The notes below the pieces were generated by a model. The model saw only the letters and a list, made by a program, of their open reading frames with translations, ran no database searches and was not told where the DNA came from. The position numbers and the translations under genes were made by a program. From Stenotrophomonas sp. SAM-B (GTDB lineage Bacteria; Pseudomonadota; Gammaproteobacteria; Xanthomonadales; Xanthomonadaceae), in contig NZ_JABBXB010000001.1 of NCBI RefSeq assembly GCF_013387485.1, positions 454,001 to 518,000 on the forward strand: a stretch of DNA of 64,000 nucleotides, given 5' to 3'. How positions within the stretch are numbered: position 1 is the stretch's first letter; each line of letters begins with the position of its first letter. Below, in pieces: positions 37,197 to 47,873 of the stretch.

Positions 37197-38108
37197 ATGA
37201 AGACCCTGCGCATCGCCACCCGAAAGAGCCCGCTTGCCCTCTGGCAGAGCGAATACGTCGCCGACCGCCTGCGCCAGGCCCATCCCGGGCTGGACGTGGT
37301 GCTGGTGCCGATGAGCACGCGCGGCGACGAGGTGCTGGACCGCTCGCTGGCCGCGATCGGCGGCAAGGGCCTGTTCCTCAAGGAACTGGAGCTGGCGATG
37401 CTGCGTGGCGAGGCGGACTGCGCCGTGCACTCGCTCAAGGATGTGCCGATGGAACTGGATGCGCCGTTCGCGTTGCCGGCGATGCTGACCCGCCACGACG
37501 CGGCCGACGGATTCATTTCCAACCTGTACGCCTCGCTGGAGGCACTGCCGATCGGCGCGCGCGTGGGTACGTCATCGCTGCGCCGGCAGGCCCAGTTGCG
37601 CGCGCTGCGTCCTGATCTCGAGCTGTCGGACCTGCGCGGCAACGTCAACACGCGCCTGGCCAAGCTCGACAACGGCGGTTACGACGCGATCGTGCTGGCG
37701 GTAGCGGGGCTGGAGCGGTTGGGCCTGGGCAACCGCATCGTCGCGCGGCTGGCTGCGCCGGCGTGGCTGCCGGCGCCGGCGCAGGGCGCGGTGACCGTCG
37801 AATGCAATGGCGAGGATGCGCAGGTGATGGCGCTGTTTGCTGCACTGGACGATGCCGATACGCGTGCCTGCGTGGAGGCCGAGCGCGCCATGAACCGCGC
37901 ACTGCACGGCAGCTGCCATGTGCCGGTGGCCGGGTTCGCGCAGTGGGAAGGCGAGGATCTGTTCCTGCAGGGGCTGGTCGGCGGTGTCGCCGACGGTCGC
38001 CTGGTGCGCGCGGAAGCGCGCGGGCCGGCAAGTGATCCGGAAGGCCTGGGCCAGCGCGTGGCGCGCGGCCTGCTCGATGCCGGTGCCGGCGAACTGCTGG
38101 CGGTGTAG
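37197..38108 (+). CDS. hemC: Hydroxymethylbilane synthase (porphobilinogen deaminase)
   Basis: A 303-residue heme-pathway enzyme that joins four porphobilinogen units to hydroxymethylbilane. The dipyrromethane cofactor cysteine is in [10 protein letters not shown] (about residue 240), and [38 protein letters not shown] and the FLKELELAM block are all typical. The TAG stop codon (38106-38108) lies inside the GTAG of the REP element that follows. hemD, which usually follows in Pseudomonas, is not here. Confidence 0.97.
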   Translation: MKTLRIATRKSPLALWQSEYVADRLRQAHPGLDVVLVPMSTRGDEVLDRSLAAIGGKGLFLKELELAMLRGEADCAVHSLKDVPMELDAPFALPAMLTRHDAADGFISNLYASLEALPIGARVGTSSLRRQAQLRALRPDLELSDLRGNVNTRLAKLDNGGYDAIVLAVAGLERLGLGNRIVARLAAPAWLPAPAQGAVTVECNGEDAQVMALFAALDDADTRACVEAERAMNRALHGSCHVPVAGFAQWEGEDLFLQGLVGGVADGRLVRAEARGPASDPEGLGQRVARGLLDAGAGELLAV

Positions 38109-38220
38109 TGCCGGCCGCTGGCCGGCAGTCCAGGTCGCGCAAGGTTCCGGGTAGCCGGCCAGCGGCCGGCACTACCTGACGCGATGGGTGTGCAGTGAGC
38201 CGGCCAGCGGCCGGCACTAC
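38105..38220. repeat. Cluster of three GTAG (SMAG/REP-type) palindromes
   Basis: Three copies of a GTAG-headed palindrome with the core TGCCGGCC / GGCCGGCA: 38105-38127 on the plus strand, 38151-38175 on the minus strand and 38197-38220 on the minus strand. The first two are in inverted orientation with a 23-bp spacer, forming a doublet. They match the SMAG elements of Stenotrophomonas, a REP family mobilised by RAYT transposases; no RAYT gene is in the window. Confidence 0.88.
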
Positions 38221-38254
38221 ATCACGACGGCGGGCGCACAGGCGCCCGCGGCGA

Positions 38255-39031
38255 TCACTTGAACTTGTAGACCACGTTCATGGTGGTCAGCGTATCGGTC
38301 TTGCGCTTGTCTTCGGCGACGTCGCTGTTGTGGCGCGCCTGCCAGCCGGCCTTCAGTGCCAGGTGCTCGTTCATGCTCACGGACACGCCGAAATCGTTTT
38401 GCGCGAAGGTGTTGTACGAGCCCGACTCGACCAGCAGCGTGTTGACCAGATCGGTGTTCGGGGTCAGCGTGTACTTGAGGTCGAACAGGCCACGACCGAT
38501 CAGGCCGGTGCGGGTCGCGTCGTCTTCGGTGTTGTGGGTGCGGCGCACACCGGGGCCGATCTGCGCGTCCATGTAGAAGCGCTCGCTGTCGATGATCCGG
38601 GTGCCGTAACCCAGACCGAACGAACTCTGGCGGTCGTAGGTGGCGAAATCGTCGCGCTCGTAACGCACCGTCGCGGTGATCTGGCGGTGTTCGCCCAGCT
38701 GCAGCGCGCTGCCGGCACTGCCGGTGTAGCGGTTGGCGGTGGTGTTGCGGCGGCGGATGGTGGTGCCGTCATCGTTGGTATCGGTGTACTCCGAGCGCGA
38801 GCGCAGGCCGAACAGGTCCATGCTGTGCACCCAGTCATCGTCGGTGTAGCGCAGGCGCAGACGACCGTTGAAGCTCTCGGTATTGCTGTTGCCACGGGCC
38901 GAGGCAAAGCCCAGTTCACCGCCACTGCCGCTCCAGGGGGAGGTCATCGCCGCCAGTTCGGCAACGTCCTGTGCATAAACCGCCGGGGCGCAGAGCAGCA
39001 GGGGAACAAGCAACGAAACGCGCAGGGACAT
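38255..39031 (-). CDS. DUF481 outer-membrane barrel protein
   Basis: A 258-residue protein with a signal peptide ending VYAQD and then the pattern of DUF481 (YdiY-like) beta-barrel proteins: repeated alternating strands with short turns (SARGNSNTESFNGRLRLRY, HRQITATVRYERDDF, LTTMNVVYKFK at the end). E. coli YdiY is acid-induced; function is not known. The ATG at 39031 is preceded by GGAGAA at 7 nt. It follows the hemC repeats on the opposite strand. Confidence 0.85.
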   Translation of the reverse strand: MSLRVSLLVPLLLCAPAVYAQDVAELAAMTSPWSGSGGELGFASARGNSNTESFNGRLRLRYTDDDWVHSMDLFGLRSRSEYTDTNDDGTTIRRRNTTANRYTGSAGSALQLGEHRQITATVRYERDDFATYDRQSSFGLGYGTRIIDSERFYMDAQIGPGVRRTHNTEDDATRTGLIGRGLFDLKYTLTPNTDLVNTLLVESGSYNTFAQNDFGVSVSMNEHLALKAGWQARHNSDVAEDKRKTDTLTTMNVVYKFK

Positions 39032-39154
39032 CAACGGTTCTCCGTGATCGGACAAGGGGGGAGGGACAACAAGGGGGGGATGATACTTGATGCGTTCTGC
39101 GTCACATTCGGCGACGGGCCCCGGCTTTAGGGCCCGTTCGGCCTTGATCCCTGT

Positions 39155-39766
39155 TCAGGGAACGTCGATCCGCAGCGAGGCATCGTCGAAGCGCGAATAG
39201 GTCACGGTGATCCGGAACGGCTGCCCGTTGGTCTGGCCCTTGCGTTCGATCTGCACCGGCAGGCCCTGCGCATTGACCCAGTAGAGCAGGCCATCGGGCG
39301 CGGCGGTCGCGTGGCGCACCTCGTATTTGTGGGCGCGCTGGCCGCCGGCGCGTTCTTCGCCGAGGTCGCGCACCTGCAGCTGCGCCGGCTCCAGATCCGC
39401 CGGCAGCGGATTGCGCCACTGGGCCAGCATCCCTTCGGGCACCGGGACCTGGCGCACTTCGCCGGCGCGCTGGAGGAAGAAGGTGCCGCCGATGATCGTC
39501 TGCGGGCCATCGTCGGTGATCAGCCGGTAGCGGTCCGGGGCCACGTAGTCCATCTGCGCTTCGAGGGCGCGCGGGCCCTGCATCTTCATCACCGCGTGGA
39601 AGCTGCGCAGCTGGCCGAAGCGCTGGCTGGCGGCCAGCACGGTGCCGACCGGGTCGGCGGCCGGTGCCGTCGCGGCAGGCACGGTGGCCGCGGGCGTTTC
39701 AGTGCGCCCACAGCCCCCCGACAGCAGGGCGGCGGCGGACAGGGCAAGGGCGGGCAACAGGCGCAT
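39155..39766 (-). CDS. LolA-like lipoprotein
   Basis: A 203-residue lipoprotein: an N-terminal lipobox ending in Cys19 (LLSGGC), then a proline/threonine/alanine linker, and a domain of about 150 residues whose pattern (LRSFHAVMKMQGP, MDYVAPDRYRLITDDG, LYWVNAQGLPVQIERK, VTYSRFDD at the end) reads like the LolA/LolB half-barrel that binds acyl chains, but it is not a true LolA by operon. Function unknown. It is transcribed toward the DUF481 gene and divergently from the WYL regulator (90 bp between starts). Confidence 0.72.
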   Translation of the reverse strand: MRLLPALALSAAALLSGGCGRTETPAATVPAATAPAADPVGTVLAASQRFGQLRSFHAVMKMQGPRALEAQMDYVAPDRYRLITDDGPQTIIGGTFFLQRAGEVRQVPVPEGMLAQWRNPLPADLEPAQLQVRDLGEERAGGQRAHKYEVRHATAAPDGLLYWVNAQGLPVQIERKGQTNGQPFRITVTYSRFDDASLRIDVP

Positions 39767-39855
39767 GACGGGCAGAAGCAGGCGATGGGGCCCCACGATA
39801 GCCGAAGATGCCGCTGAAGCCGCCACAACGACGGCGACTCGGACATAATCGGGTC

Positions 39856-40821
39856 ATGGACCGATATGAACGCATCAACGCCCTGCATCGCCTGCTCAAG
39901 TCCGCTCGTTATCCGGTAACGGTGGCGGCACTGCAGGAAAAACTGGAGTGTTCCCGCGCGACTGTCTACCGCGACCTGGCCTTCCTGCGCGATGCGCTGA
40001 TGGCCCCGGTGGAAGGCGATGGCGAGGCGGGATTCCGCTACCAGGCCGACGAAAGCGACCGCTTCGAGCTGCCGGGCCTTTGGCTCAGCTCGGAAGAGCT
40101 GCACGCGCTGCTGGCCTCCCAGCACCTGCTCTCGCGCACCGGTGGGGGCGTGCTGTCTTCGGTGCTGGCCCCGCTGCAGCAGCGCATCGAAGGCCTGCTG
40201 GCGGCACAGGCCGGCGTCTCGACCTGGCCGGTCGACCGGGTCCGGGTCATCCCGCACCGCGGCCGCAAGTTCGATGAAGCCAGTTTCCGCGCGGTGGCCT
40301 CGGCGGTGCTGGAGCGCAAGCAGCTGGCGTTCGAGTACCGGGCCCGCTCCACCGACGAGGCCACCCAGCGCACCGTGTCGCCGCAGCGGATGACGCATTA
40401 CCGCGACAACTGGTACCTGGATGCCTGGGACCACGGCCGCGAGGGCCTGCGCAGCTTCGCGGTGGACCGCATCTACAAGGCTCGCGTGATCGATACCACC
40501 GCGCGCGACGTGGACGAGACCGAGCTGGACGAGCAGCTGGGCGCCAGCTACGGCATCTTCTCCGGTCCGCCCAAGGGCTGGGCCACGATCGTGTTCAGTG
40601 CCAAGGCCGCGCGCTGGGTGGCCGATGAGCATTGGCATTCCAAGCAGCAGGGCCGCTTCCTGCCCGATGGCCGGTACGAACTCAAACTGCCTTACAGCGT
40701 CTCGCGCGAGCTGTTGATGGATGTCCTGCACTACGGCTCGGACGCGGAAATCGTCGAGCCGGTGATGCTGCGCGAACAGGCCAAGGCGCTGCTGGCGCTG
40801 GCGCTGACCAGCTACGAGTAA
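39856..40821 (+). CDS. WYL-domain transcriptional regulator (YafY family)
   Basis: A 321-residue regulator: an N-terminal winged helix (MDRYERINALHRLLKS to CSRATVYRDLAFLRDAL) followed by the WYL ligand-sensing domain, whose name motif is visible in RDNWYLDAWDH, and a C-terminal WCX-like extension. WYL regulators bind nucleic acid or nucleotide ligands and often control DNA damage or defence genes. Here there is no defence gene next to it. The start is ATG 39856; the longer frame to 39808 has no evidence. Confidence 0.88.
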   Translation: MDRYERINALHRLLKSARYPVTVAALQEKLECSRATVYRDLAFLRDALMAPVEGDGEAGFRYQADESDRFELPGLWLSSEELHALLASQHLLSRTGGGVLSSVLAPLQQRIEGLLAAQAGVSTWPVDRVRVIPHRGRKFDEASFRAVASAVLERKQLAFEYRARSTDEATQRTVSPQRMTHYRDNWYLDAWDHGREGLRSFAVDRIYKARVIDTTARDVDETELDEQLGASYGIFSGPPKGWATIVFSAKAARWVADEHWHSKQQGRFLPDGRYELKLPYSVSRELLMDVLHYGSDAEIVEPVMLREQAKALLALALTSYE

Positions 40822-40934
40822 GCCGGCCGGGCCGGCATCGGCTCATGCCGTGGGGTCATATGCCCCGGATTCCGCAAGGGCCGGGGCGTGCGGTATCGTG
40901 GGGCGTTGCTGCCCTTACGGATTCCGCTGCCCCC

Positions 40935-41729
40935 ATGAAAAAGTACCTGCTGCTCCCGTTGCTCGCCGCCTCGCTGGCCCTGGCCGCCTGCGGCAAGCCG
41001 GCCAACGACTCCAAGAAGCTGGTGGTGGCCGCGACCGCCGTGCCGCACGCCGAGATCCTCGCCGTGGTCAAGCCGATCCTGGAGAAGGAAGGCTTGACCC
41101 TGGACGTGCGCGTGTTCAACGACTACGTGCAGCCCAACGACCAGCTGGTGCAGAAGCAGGTCGACGTGAACTATTTCCAGACCGAGCCCTACCTGGACGC
41201 CTACAACCGCGACCGCAAGACCGACCTGGTCAAGGTGATCGGCGTGCACATCGAGCCCTTCGGTGCGTACTCGCGTCGTTTCAAATCACTGGATGCGCTG
41301 CCCAACGGCGCCGATGTGGTGATCCCCAACGACCCGAGCAACAACAGCCGCGCGCTGATCCTGCTGCACAAGGCGGGTGTGATCACGCTGAAGGATCCGA
41401 CCAACGCACTGGCCACCCAGCGCGACATCATCGCCAACCCGAAGCAGCTCAAGTTCCGTGAGCTGGACTCGGCGATGCTGCCGCGCGTGCTGGACCAGGT
41501 CGACCTGGCCCTGATCAATACCAATTACGCGCTCGATGCCGGACTCAACCCGACCGAGGACGCGCTGGCGATCGAAAGCAAGGATTCGCCGTACGTGAAC
41601 TTCCTGGTCGCGCGTCCTGACAACAAGGACGACGCCCGCGTGCAACAGCTGGCCAAAGCCCTGACCGGTCCGGAAGTGAAGGCCTTCATCGCCGAGAAGT
41701 ACAAGGGCGCGGTCCTCCCGGCATTCTGA
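40935..41729 (+). CDS. metQ: MetQ/NlpA-family substrate-binding lipoprotein
   Basis: A 264-residue lipoprotein with the lipobox LALAAC (Cys19). It belongs to the NlpA/MetQ family that captures D- and L-methionine for the MetNI ABC transporter. Family blocks: VVAATAVPHAEILAVVKPIL, DYVQPNDQLVQKQVDVNYFQ, VVIPNDPSNNSRALILL and DQVDLALINTNYALDAGL. The usual partners metN and metI are not adjacent in the window, so the gene is separated from its transporter or acts with another. The ATG at 40935 follows a weak ribosome binding site. Confidence 0.9.
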   Translation: MKKYLLLPLLAASLALAACGKPANDSKKLVVAATAVPHAEILAVVKPILEKEGLTLDVRVFNDYVQPNDQLVQKQVDVNYFQTEPYLDAYNRDRKTDLVKVIGVHIEPFGAYSRRFKSLDALPNGADVVIPNDPSNNSRALILLHKAGVITLKDPTNALATQRDIIANPKQLKFRELDSAMLPRVLDQVDLALINTNYALDAGLNPTEDALAIESKDSPYVNFLVARPDNKDDARVQQLAKALTGPEVKAFIAEKYKGAVLPAF

Positions 41730-41733
41730 GGGG

Positions 41734-43281
<1,548 letters not shown>

Positions 43282-44775
43282 CTACGGCATCGAAACACGC
43301 GCCTGCAGGGTGGCTGCCAATGCCGCGTGCTGGCCAGCATCCAGGCGCAGGCCGAGATGGCTGCGGCGCCACAGCACGTCGTCGGCGGTGCAGGCCCATT
43401 CGTGCGCGATGAGGTAGTCCAGCTCGCGGTCGTGGAGGCCGCCGCCGTGGTCCGGGCCCAGCGCCTCGAGCGTCTGTGCACCCGCCAGGAGATCACGCGC
43501 ACGGGTGCCATAGCTGCTGGCCAGGCGCTGCAGCAGGGCAGGCGGCAGGCGAGGGTGGTCGTGCTGCAACGTGCCCGCCACCTGGGCGGCATCACCGCCA
43601 TCGCCACCCGGCAGCGGCGGTCCACCGGCCGTCCATGCCGACCCCATCTCCGGCAGCGAAGGCGAGAGGCGCCCAAGCGCTTCCTCGGCCAATGCGCGGT
43701 AGGTGGTGAGCTTGCCGCCGAGTACGCTCAGCAGCGGCGCGCCGGCGATGTCCAGTTCCAGCCGGTAGTCGCGGGTGACCCGCGACGCATCGCGGTGATG
43801 ATCGGCCAGCAGCGGGCGCACCCCGCTGTAGCGCCAGACGATGTCCTCGGCGCGCACCGGGAGGCGGACGAAGCGGTTCACCGCAGCGAGCAGATACGTT
43901 TCCTCGTCCGCACGCGGCCGCGCCTGCGCGGGGTCGCCGTCGTAATCGGTGTCGGTGGTGCCGATCAGCGTGAAGTCCTGTTCGAAGGGAATCGCGAACA
44001 CCACGCGCTGGTCGGGTTGCTGGAACAGGTAGGCGCTGTCGTGCGCGAACAGCCGCGGCACCACCAGGTGGCTGCCCTGCACGAGGCGCAGCCCGAGCGG
44101 CGCATCCAGCCCCGCACGTTCCAGCACCGTGCCGGCCCACGGGCCACTCGCGTTGACCACGCACCGGGCACGGATCCGCTGTACATCGCCGTTGGTACGG
44201 CGCAGCACGGCCCACCAATGGTCGCGGTGGCGGATCAGTTGTTCGCAGCGGGTGCGTGTGCGGATGTCGGCGCCGCGCTCATGTGCATCGAGGGCGTTGA
44301 GCAGCACCAGCCGCGCGTCGTTGACGCGCGCATCGGCATAGGTGAAACCGGTCCGGTAGCTCGCCTTCAGCGCCGCACCGCGCGGGTCGCGCTGCAGGTC
44401 GATGCGCTGCGACGGCGGGAAGTGGGGATTGGCCTGCCCGAGATGGTCATACAGCCACAGCCCGGCACCCAGCATCCACGCCGATCGCAGATGGCGCGCG
44501 TGCGGCAGGACGAACGCGGTGGGCGCGATGAGATGGGGTGCCAGCCGGCGCAGTGTCTCGCGCTCGTTGAGCGCCTTGCGTACCAGGGCGAACTCGCCCT
44601 GCTGCAGATAACGCAGGCCGCCATGGATCAGCTTGGTGCTGGCGCTGGAGGTGTGGGCAGCCAGATCATCCTGCTCGCACAGGCACACCGAGAGGCCCCG
44701 CCCGGCGGCATCCCGCGCGATGCCGGCGCCGTTGATGCCGCCGCCCACCACCAGCATGTCGAAGGACTCGCGCAT
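43282..44775 (-). CDS. glpD: Aerobic glycerol-3-phosphate dehydrogenase
   Basis: A 497-residue FAD-dependent, membrane-associated dehydrogenase that oxidises glycerol 3-phosphate to dihydroxyacetone phosphate and gives electrons to quinone. The FAD-binding dinucleotide fold is MLVVGGGINGAGIARDAAGRGL, followed by SSASTKLIHGGLRYLQ and, in the middle, FTLIGTTDTDYDGDP and YSGVRPLLADH. The frame extends to 44871 but the start ATG 44775 (MRESFDMLVV) fits the family. A partial GTAG-type palindrome core lies just upstream (44822-44837). Confidence 0.96.
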   Translation of the reverse strand: MRESFDMLVVGGGINGAGIARDAAGRGLSVCLCEQDDLAAHTSSASTKLIHGGLRYLQQGEFALVRKALNERETLRRLAPHLIAPTAFVLPHARHLRSAWMLGAGLWLYDHLGQANPHFPPSQRIDLQRDPRGAALKASYRTGFTYADARVNDARLVLLNALDAHERGADIRTRTRCEQLIRHRDHWWAVLRRTNGDVQRIRARCVVNASGPWAGTVLERAGLDAPLGLRLVQGSHLVVPRLFAHDSAYLFQQPDQRVVFAIPFEQDFTLIGTTDTDYDGDPAQARPRADEETYLLAAVNRFVRLPVRAEDIVWRYSGVRPLLADHHRDASRVTRDYRLELDIAGAPLLSVLGGKLTTYRALAEEALGRLSPSLPEMGSAWTAGGPPLPGGDGGDAAQVAGTLQHDHPRLPPALLQRLASSYGTRARDLLAGAQTLEALGPDHGGGLHDRELDYLIAHEWACTADDVLWRRSHLGLRLDAGQHAALAATLQARVSMP

Positions 44776-44867
44776 TGGCTCCCCGGGGCGGACCGGCGGG
44801 GTCCGTCGTGGGGTCCAGTCTCGGCCAGCGGCCGGCAACGCCCGATGAAGGTCGCTGCTCCACAACG

Positions 44868-44894
44868 ACAACGGGCCCGCGAGGGGCCCGTTGT
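44868..44894. terminator. GC-rich hairpin between ompW-like gene and glpD
   Basis: A perfect 11-bp stem ACAACGGGCCC / GGGCCCGTTGT with a 5-nt loop. It follows the stop codon of the OmpW gene by 28 bp and precedes glpD on the minus strand. The minus-strand side is followed only by CGTTGTGG, so it lacks a good T-run; it may be a terminator of moderate strength or an mRNA-stabilising hairpin. Confidence 0.6.
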
Positions 44895-44922
44895 GCGTAC
44901 TGCATGGTGCGGAACGGCGTGC

Positions 44923-45555
44923 TTAGAAGCGCGCGCCGATGCCGAAGCCCACGGTCCACGGATCCAGCTTGGCCTTGTCGCCGGTGCCTTCGCCGTTGAC
45001 GGTCAGCTCCGGGCGCGAATGCATGTAGCGGGCATCGGCGCGGGCGAACCAGGTGCTGTTGATGTTCATGTCCACGCCGACGGTGCCGATCGCGCCCTTG
45101 GCGGTCTTGACGCCGATGTGGCCGATGTCGCTGGCGAGGTCTTCATTGCTGAAGTTGGACTCGTAGTAACCGGCGCCCACGAACGGACGGAACACGTTGT
45201 CGGCCTGGCCGAAGTGGTACTGGCCGCTCAGCGCGATCGGCTGCTGCTCGACGGTGCCCAGGCGGGCGCCATCGGTGCCGCGCACGCGGTGGTCGAACTT
45301 GTCGGCTGCGCCCCACAGTTCCACGGCCCAGTTGTCGTTGATGTAGTAGCTGAAGCTCAGGGTCGGGGCCGGGCCGCCGTCCACCTTGCGCACGCCATCG
45401 AGCGGATCGTTCTTCGGCTGCAGCAGCGAGACGCCGCCGACCACGGCGAAGTGCTTGCCGGACGCGGTATCAACAGTGCTGTCCTGCGCGAAAGCAGCCG
45501 GCGCAAAAGCAAGAGCAGTCAGGGTAGCCAGGGTCAGGGTACGGATGGAGCGCAT
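44923..45555 (-). CDS. ompW: OmpW-family outer-membrane protein
   Basis: A 210-residue eight-stranded barrel protein with a signal peptide ending AFAQD. OmpW pattern: PTLSFSYYINDNWAVELWGAADKFDH, QQPIALSGQYHFGQADNVFRPFVGAGYYESNFSN, GVDMNINSTWFARADARYMHSRPEL and the terminal aromatic DPWTVGFGIGARF. OmpW forms a narrow hydrophobic channel and responds to salt, iron and oxidative stress in other bacteria. The ATG at 45555 has GAGGAG at 7-8 nt upstream. It is divergent from the DNA glycosylase gene. Confidence 0.9.
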   Translation of the reverse strand: MRSIRTLTLATLTALAFAPAAFAQDSTVDTASGKHFAVVGGVSLLQPKNDPLDGVRKVDGGPAPTLSFSYYINDNWAVELWGAADKFDHRVRGTDGARLGTVEQQPIALSGQYHFGQADNVFRPFVGAGYYESNFSNEDLASDIGHIGVKTAKGAIGTVGVDMNINSTWFARADARYMHSRPELTVNGEGTGDKAKLDPWTVGFGIGARF

Positions 45556-45747
45556 GGGGGAATCTCCTCAGGATGTTTTTGTTCTGGGCCCCGGTGTTGT
45601 GGGGCGAGGCAACCGTAGTCCCCGCAATATGAATCGCATCCGACGCACGTTAAAATTTAGTTGTTTCCATTCAGCGATCAGTGCGAAACCGCTGTAGTTA
45701 CGGGCGATCATGCAACGCTTGGCATTCATGCATCTGGTGATGGTGTG

Positions 45748-46269
45748 ATGGAAACAACAACGTGCATCGGCTTCCCTGCGCAGCTGAACACCGACTGCCG
45801 CGTGCTGGTCCTCGGCTCGATGCCGGGCGTGGCATCGCTGCAGGCCGCGCAGTACTACGCACATCCGCGCAATCGGTTCTGGCCCCTGATGGGCGTGGTG
45901 TGCGGGATCGACGCGACACGTCCTTATCCGGATCGCGTGCGCGCACTGAACGCGGCCGGGGTGGGCGTGTGGGATGTGATCGGGCAGTGTGAGCGGCGCG
46001 GCAGCCTGGATGCGTCGATCGTGCGGGGCAGTGAAGTGCCCAATGCGTTGAGTGCACTGATCGAGAAGTTGCCCGCGCTGCGTGCGGTCGCCTGCAATGG
46101 GGGAACCGCATACCGCGCGTTCCAGCGTTTCATTGCCCCGGCGCTGATCGGCCCGGCGCGGGCGCTGCCGGTCTGGTCGCTTCCCTCCACCAGCCCCGCC
46201 AACGCTGCCTGGCCATTGCCCCGGCTGGCGGAGGCATGGCAACCGCTGGCCGATGCCGTGCGGCGCTGA
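45748..46269 (+). CDS. DNA-deoxyinosine glycosylase (uracil-DNA glycosylase superfamily)
   Basis: A 173-residue protein of the Mug/UDG-like superfamily, with the active-site block VLVLGSMPGVASLQAAQYYAHPRNRFWPLMG, a mid-region VGVWDVIGQCERRGSLDASI and the late SLPSTSPANAAW block that takes the place of motif 2. The arrangement matches the DNA-deoxyinosine glycosylases (hypoxanthine-removing) described in this superfamily. Start ATG 45748 (METTTCIGFP). It is divergent from the ompW-like gene and followed by 200 bp of non-coding DNA before aceF. Confidence 0.85.
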   Translation: METTTCIGFPAQLNTDCRVLVLGSMPGVASLQAAQYYAHPRNRFWPLMGVVCGIDATRPYPDRVRALNAAGVGVWDVIGQCERRGSLDASIVRGSEVPNALSALIEKLPALRAVACNGGTAYRAFQRFIAPALIGPARALPVWSLPSTSPANAAWPLPRLAEAWQPLADAVRR

Positions 46270-46469
46270 GGCGGGGACAGCCGCGGACAATACGGTACCG
46301 ACTGGAAAATTCCGCTTTGCGCTGCGCGAAGCCGAATCCGGCCAAAGCAGATGCCTGCAACAGCCTGTCCCGGGACAGCGGCGCTGAAAATTCGCCAAGC
46401 CGGTTGGCGCTGGCGCGCGAAGCCCCCACAATAGGCGATTCCCTACACCAGATTGCCGGAGTTTTCCCC

Positions 46470-47873
46470 ATGGCCGAAATCAAGGAAGCACTTGTCCCCG
46501 ATATCGGTGACTACAGCGATATCCCGGTAATCGAGGTGCTGGTCGCCGTTGGAGATACCGTCAAGAAAGACCAGGGTCTGGTGACGCTGGAATCGGACAA
46601 GGCCACGATGGAAGTGCCGTCCTCGGTGGCCGGTATCGTCAAGGAAATCAAGGTCAAGATCGGCGACAACCTCTCCGAGGGCAAGCTCGTGGCCCTGATC
46701 GAAGTCAGCGAAGAGGCCGCCGCGCCGGCCGCTGCTGCTGCGCCGGCCCCGGCCGCCAAGGCGGAAGCCGCCGAGACCGCGACCAAGGTCGAGCCGGTCG
46801 CCACCCAGGCTGAGCCGGACAAGCTGGCCGCCCGTGATATCGAGCAGTCCGCCGCCAAGCCGACCCAGCCGGCCCCGGCCGCCGCTGCCCCGTCGGGTGG
46901 CTCGCCGACCAGCCCGCCGGTCGCCTTCAACGCCGACAGCGTGCTGCCACAGAAGGTGCCCTACGCGTCGCCGGCCGTGCGCGTGTTCGCCCGCGAGCTG
47001 GGCGTGGACCTGAACCAGCTGAGCGGTACCGAAAAGGGTGGCCGCATCACCAAGTCCGACGTGCAGAAGTTCGTCAAGTCGGCCCTGGCCGGCGGCGGCG
47101 CTGCCACCGGCGGTACCGTGGCGGCGGGTGGCGGTCTCAACCTGCTGCCCTGGCCGAAGGTCGACTTCAGCAAGTTCGGTGAGGTCGAGGTCCAGCCGCT
47201 GTCCCGGATCAAGAAGATCTCCGGCGCGAACCTGGCCCGCAACTGGGCGATGATTCCGCATGTCACCCAGTTCGAACAGGCTGACATCACCGAGCTGGAA
47301 GCCCTGCGCGTTGCGCTGAACAAGGAAAACGAGAAGGCCGGCATCAAGCTGACCATGCTCGCCTTCCTGGTCAAGGCCAGCGCCGCGGCGCTGAAGAAGT
47401 TCCCGGAGTTCAACGCCTCGCTGGATGCCAGCGGCGAGAACCTGACCCTGAAGAAGTACTTCAACATCGGTTTCGCGGCCGATACGCCGAGCGGCCTGGT
47501 CGTGCCGGTGATCCGCGACGTCGACAAGAAGGGTGTGGTGCAGATCGCGCAGGAATCCGGCGAACTGGCCAAGAAGGCCCGTGACGGCAAGCTCGGCCCG
47601 GCCGACATGAGCGGCGGCTGCTTCTCGATCAGCTCGCTGGGCGGCATCGGTGGCACCGCGTTCACTCCGATCGTCAATGCACCGGAAGTGGCGATCCTGG
47701 GCGTGTCCAAGTCGTCGATCCAGCCGGTCTGGAACGGCAAGGAATTCGCCCCGAAGCTGATGCTGCCGCTGTCGCTGAGCTATGACCATCGCGTCATCGA
47801 CGGCGCACTGGCCGCCCGCTTCACCACCTACCTCTCGCAGGTGCTGGCCGACATGCGGCGCGTCCTGCTGTGA
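46470..47873 (+). CDS. aceF: Dihydrolipoyl acetyltransferase (E2 of pyruvate dehydrogenase)
   Basis: A 467-residue E2. One N-terminal lipoyl domain (residues 1-80) has the lipoyl lysine in ESDKATMEV; then a flexible Ala/Pro linker, a peripheral-subunit binding domain (about residues 165-200, ASPAVRVFARELGVDLNQLSG) and the catalytic domain (from about 220), ending in the active-site SYDHRVIDGA. It transfers the acetyl group to coenzyme A and forms the core of the complex. E. coli AceF has three lipoyl domains; here there is one. aceE is not in the window. The ATG at 46470 follows GGAG. Confidence 0.96.
   Translation: MAEIKEALVPDIGDYSDIPVIEVLVAVGDTVKKDQGLVTLESDKATMEVPSSVAGIVKEIKVKIGDNLSEGKLVALIEVSEEAAAPAAAAAPAPAAKAEAAETATKVEPVATQAEPDKLAARDIEQSAAKPTQPAPAAAAPSGGSPTSPPVAFNADSVLPQKVPYASPAVRVFARELGVDLNQLSGTEKGGRITKSDVQKFVKSALAGGGAATGGTVAAGGGLNLLPWPKVDFSKFGEVEVQPLSRIKKISGANLARNWAMIPHVTQFEQADITELEALRVALNKENEKAGIKLTMLAFLVKASAAALKKFPEFNASLDASGENLTLKKYFNIGFAADTPSGLVVPVIRDVDKKGVVQIAQESGELAKKARDGKLGPADMSGGCFSISSLGGIGGTAFTPIVNAPEVAILGVSKSSIQPVWNGKEFAPKLMLPLSLSYDHRVIDGALAARFTTYLSQVLADMRRVLL

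Noticed and set aside
40822..40934. SAM or methionine riboswitch before metQ
   Set aside because: There is only a small GGGG/CCCC hairpin (near 40853-40867); no conserved riboswitch core was seen.
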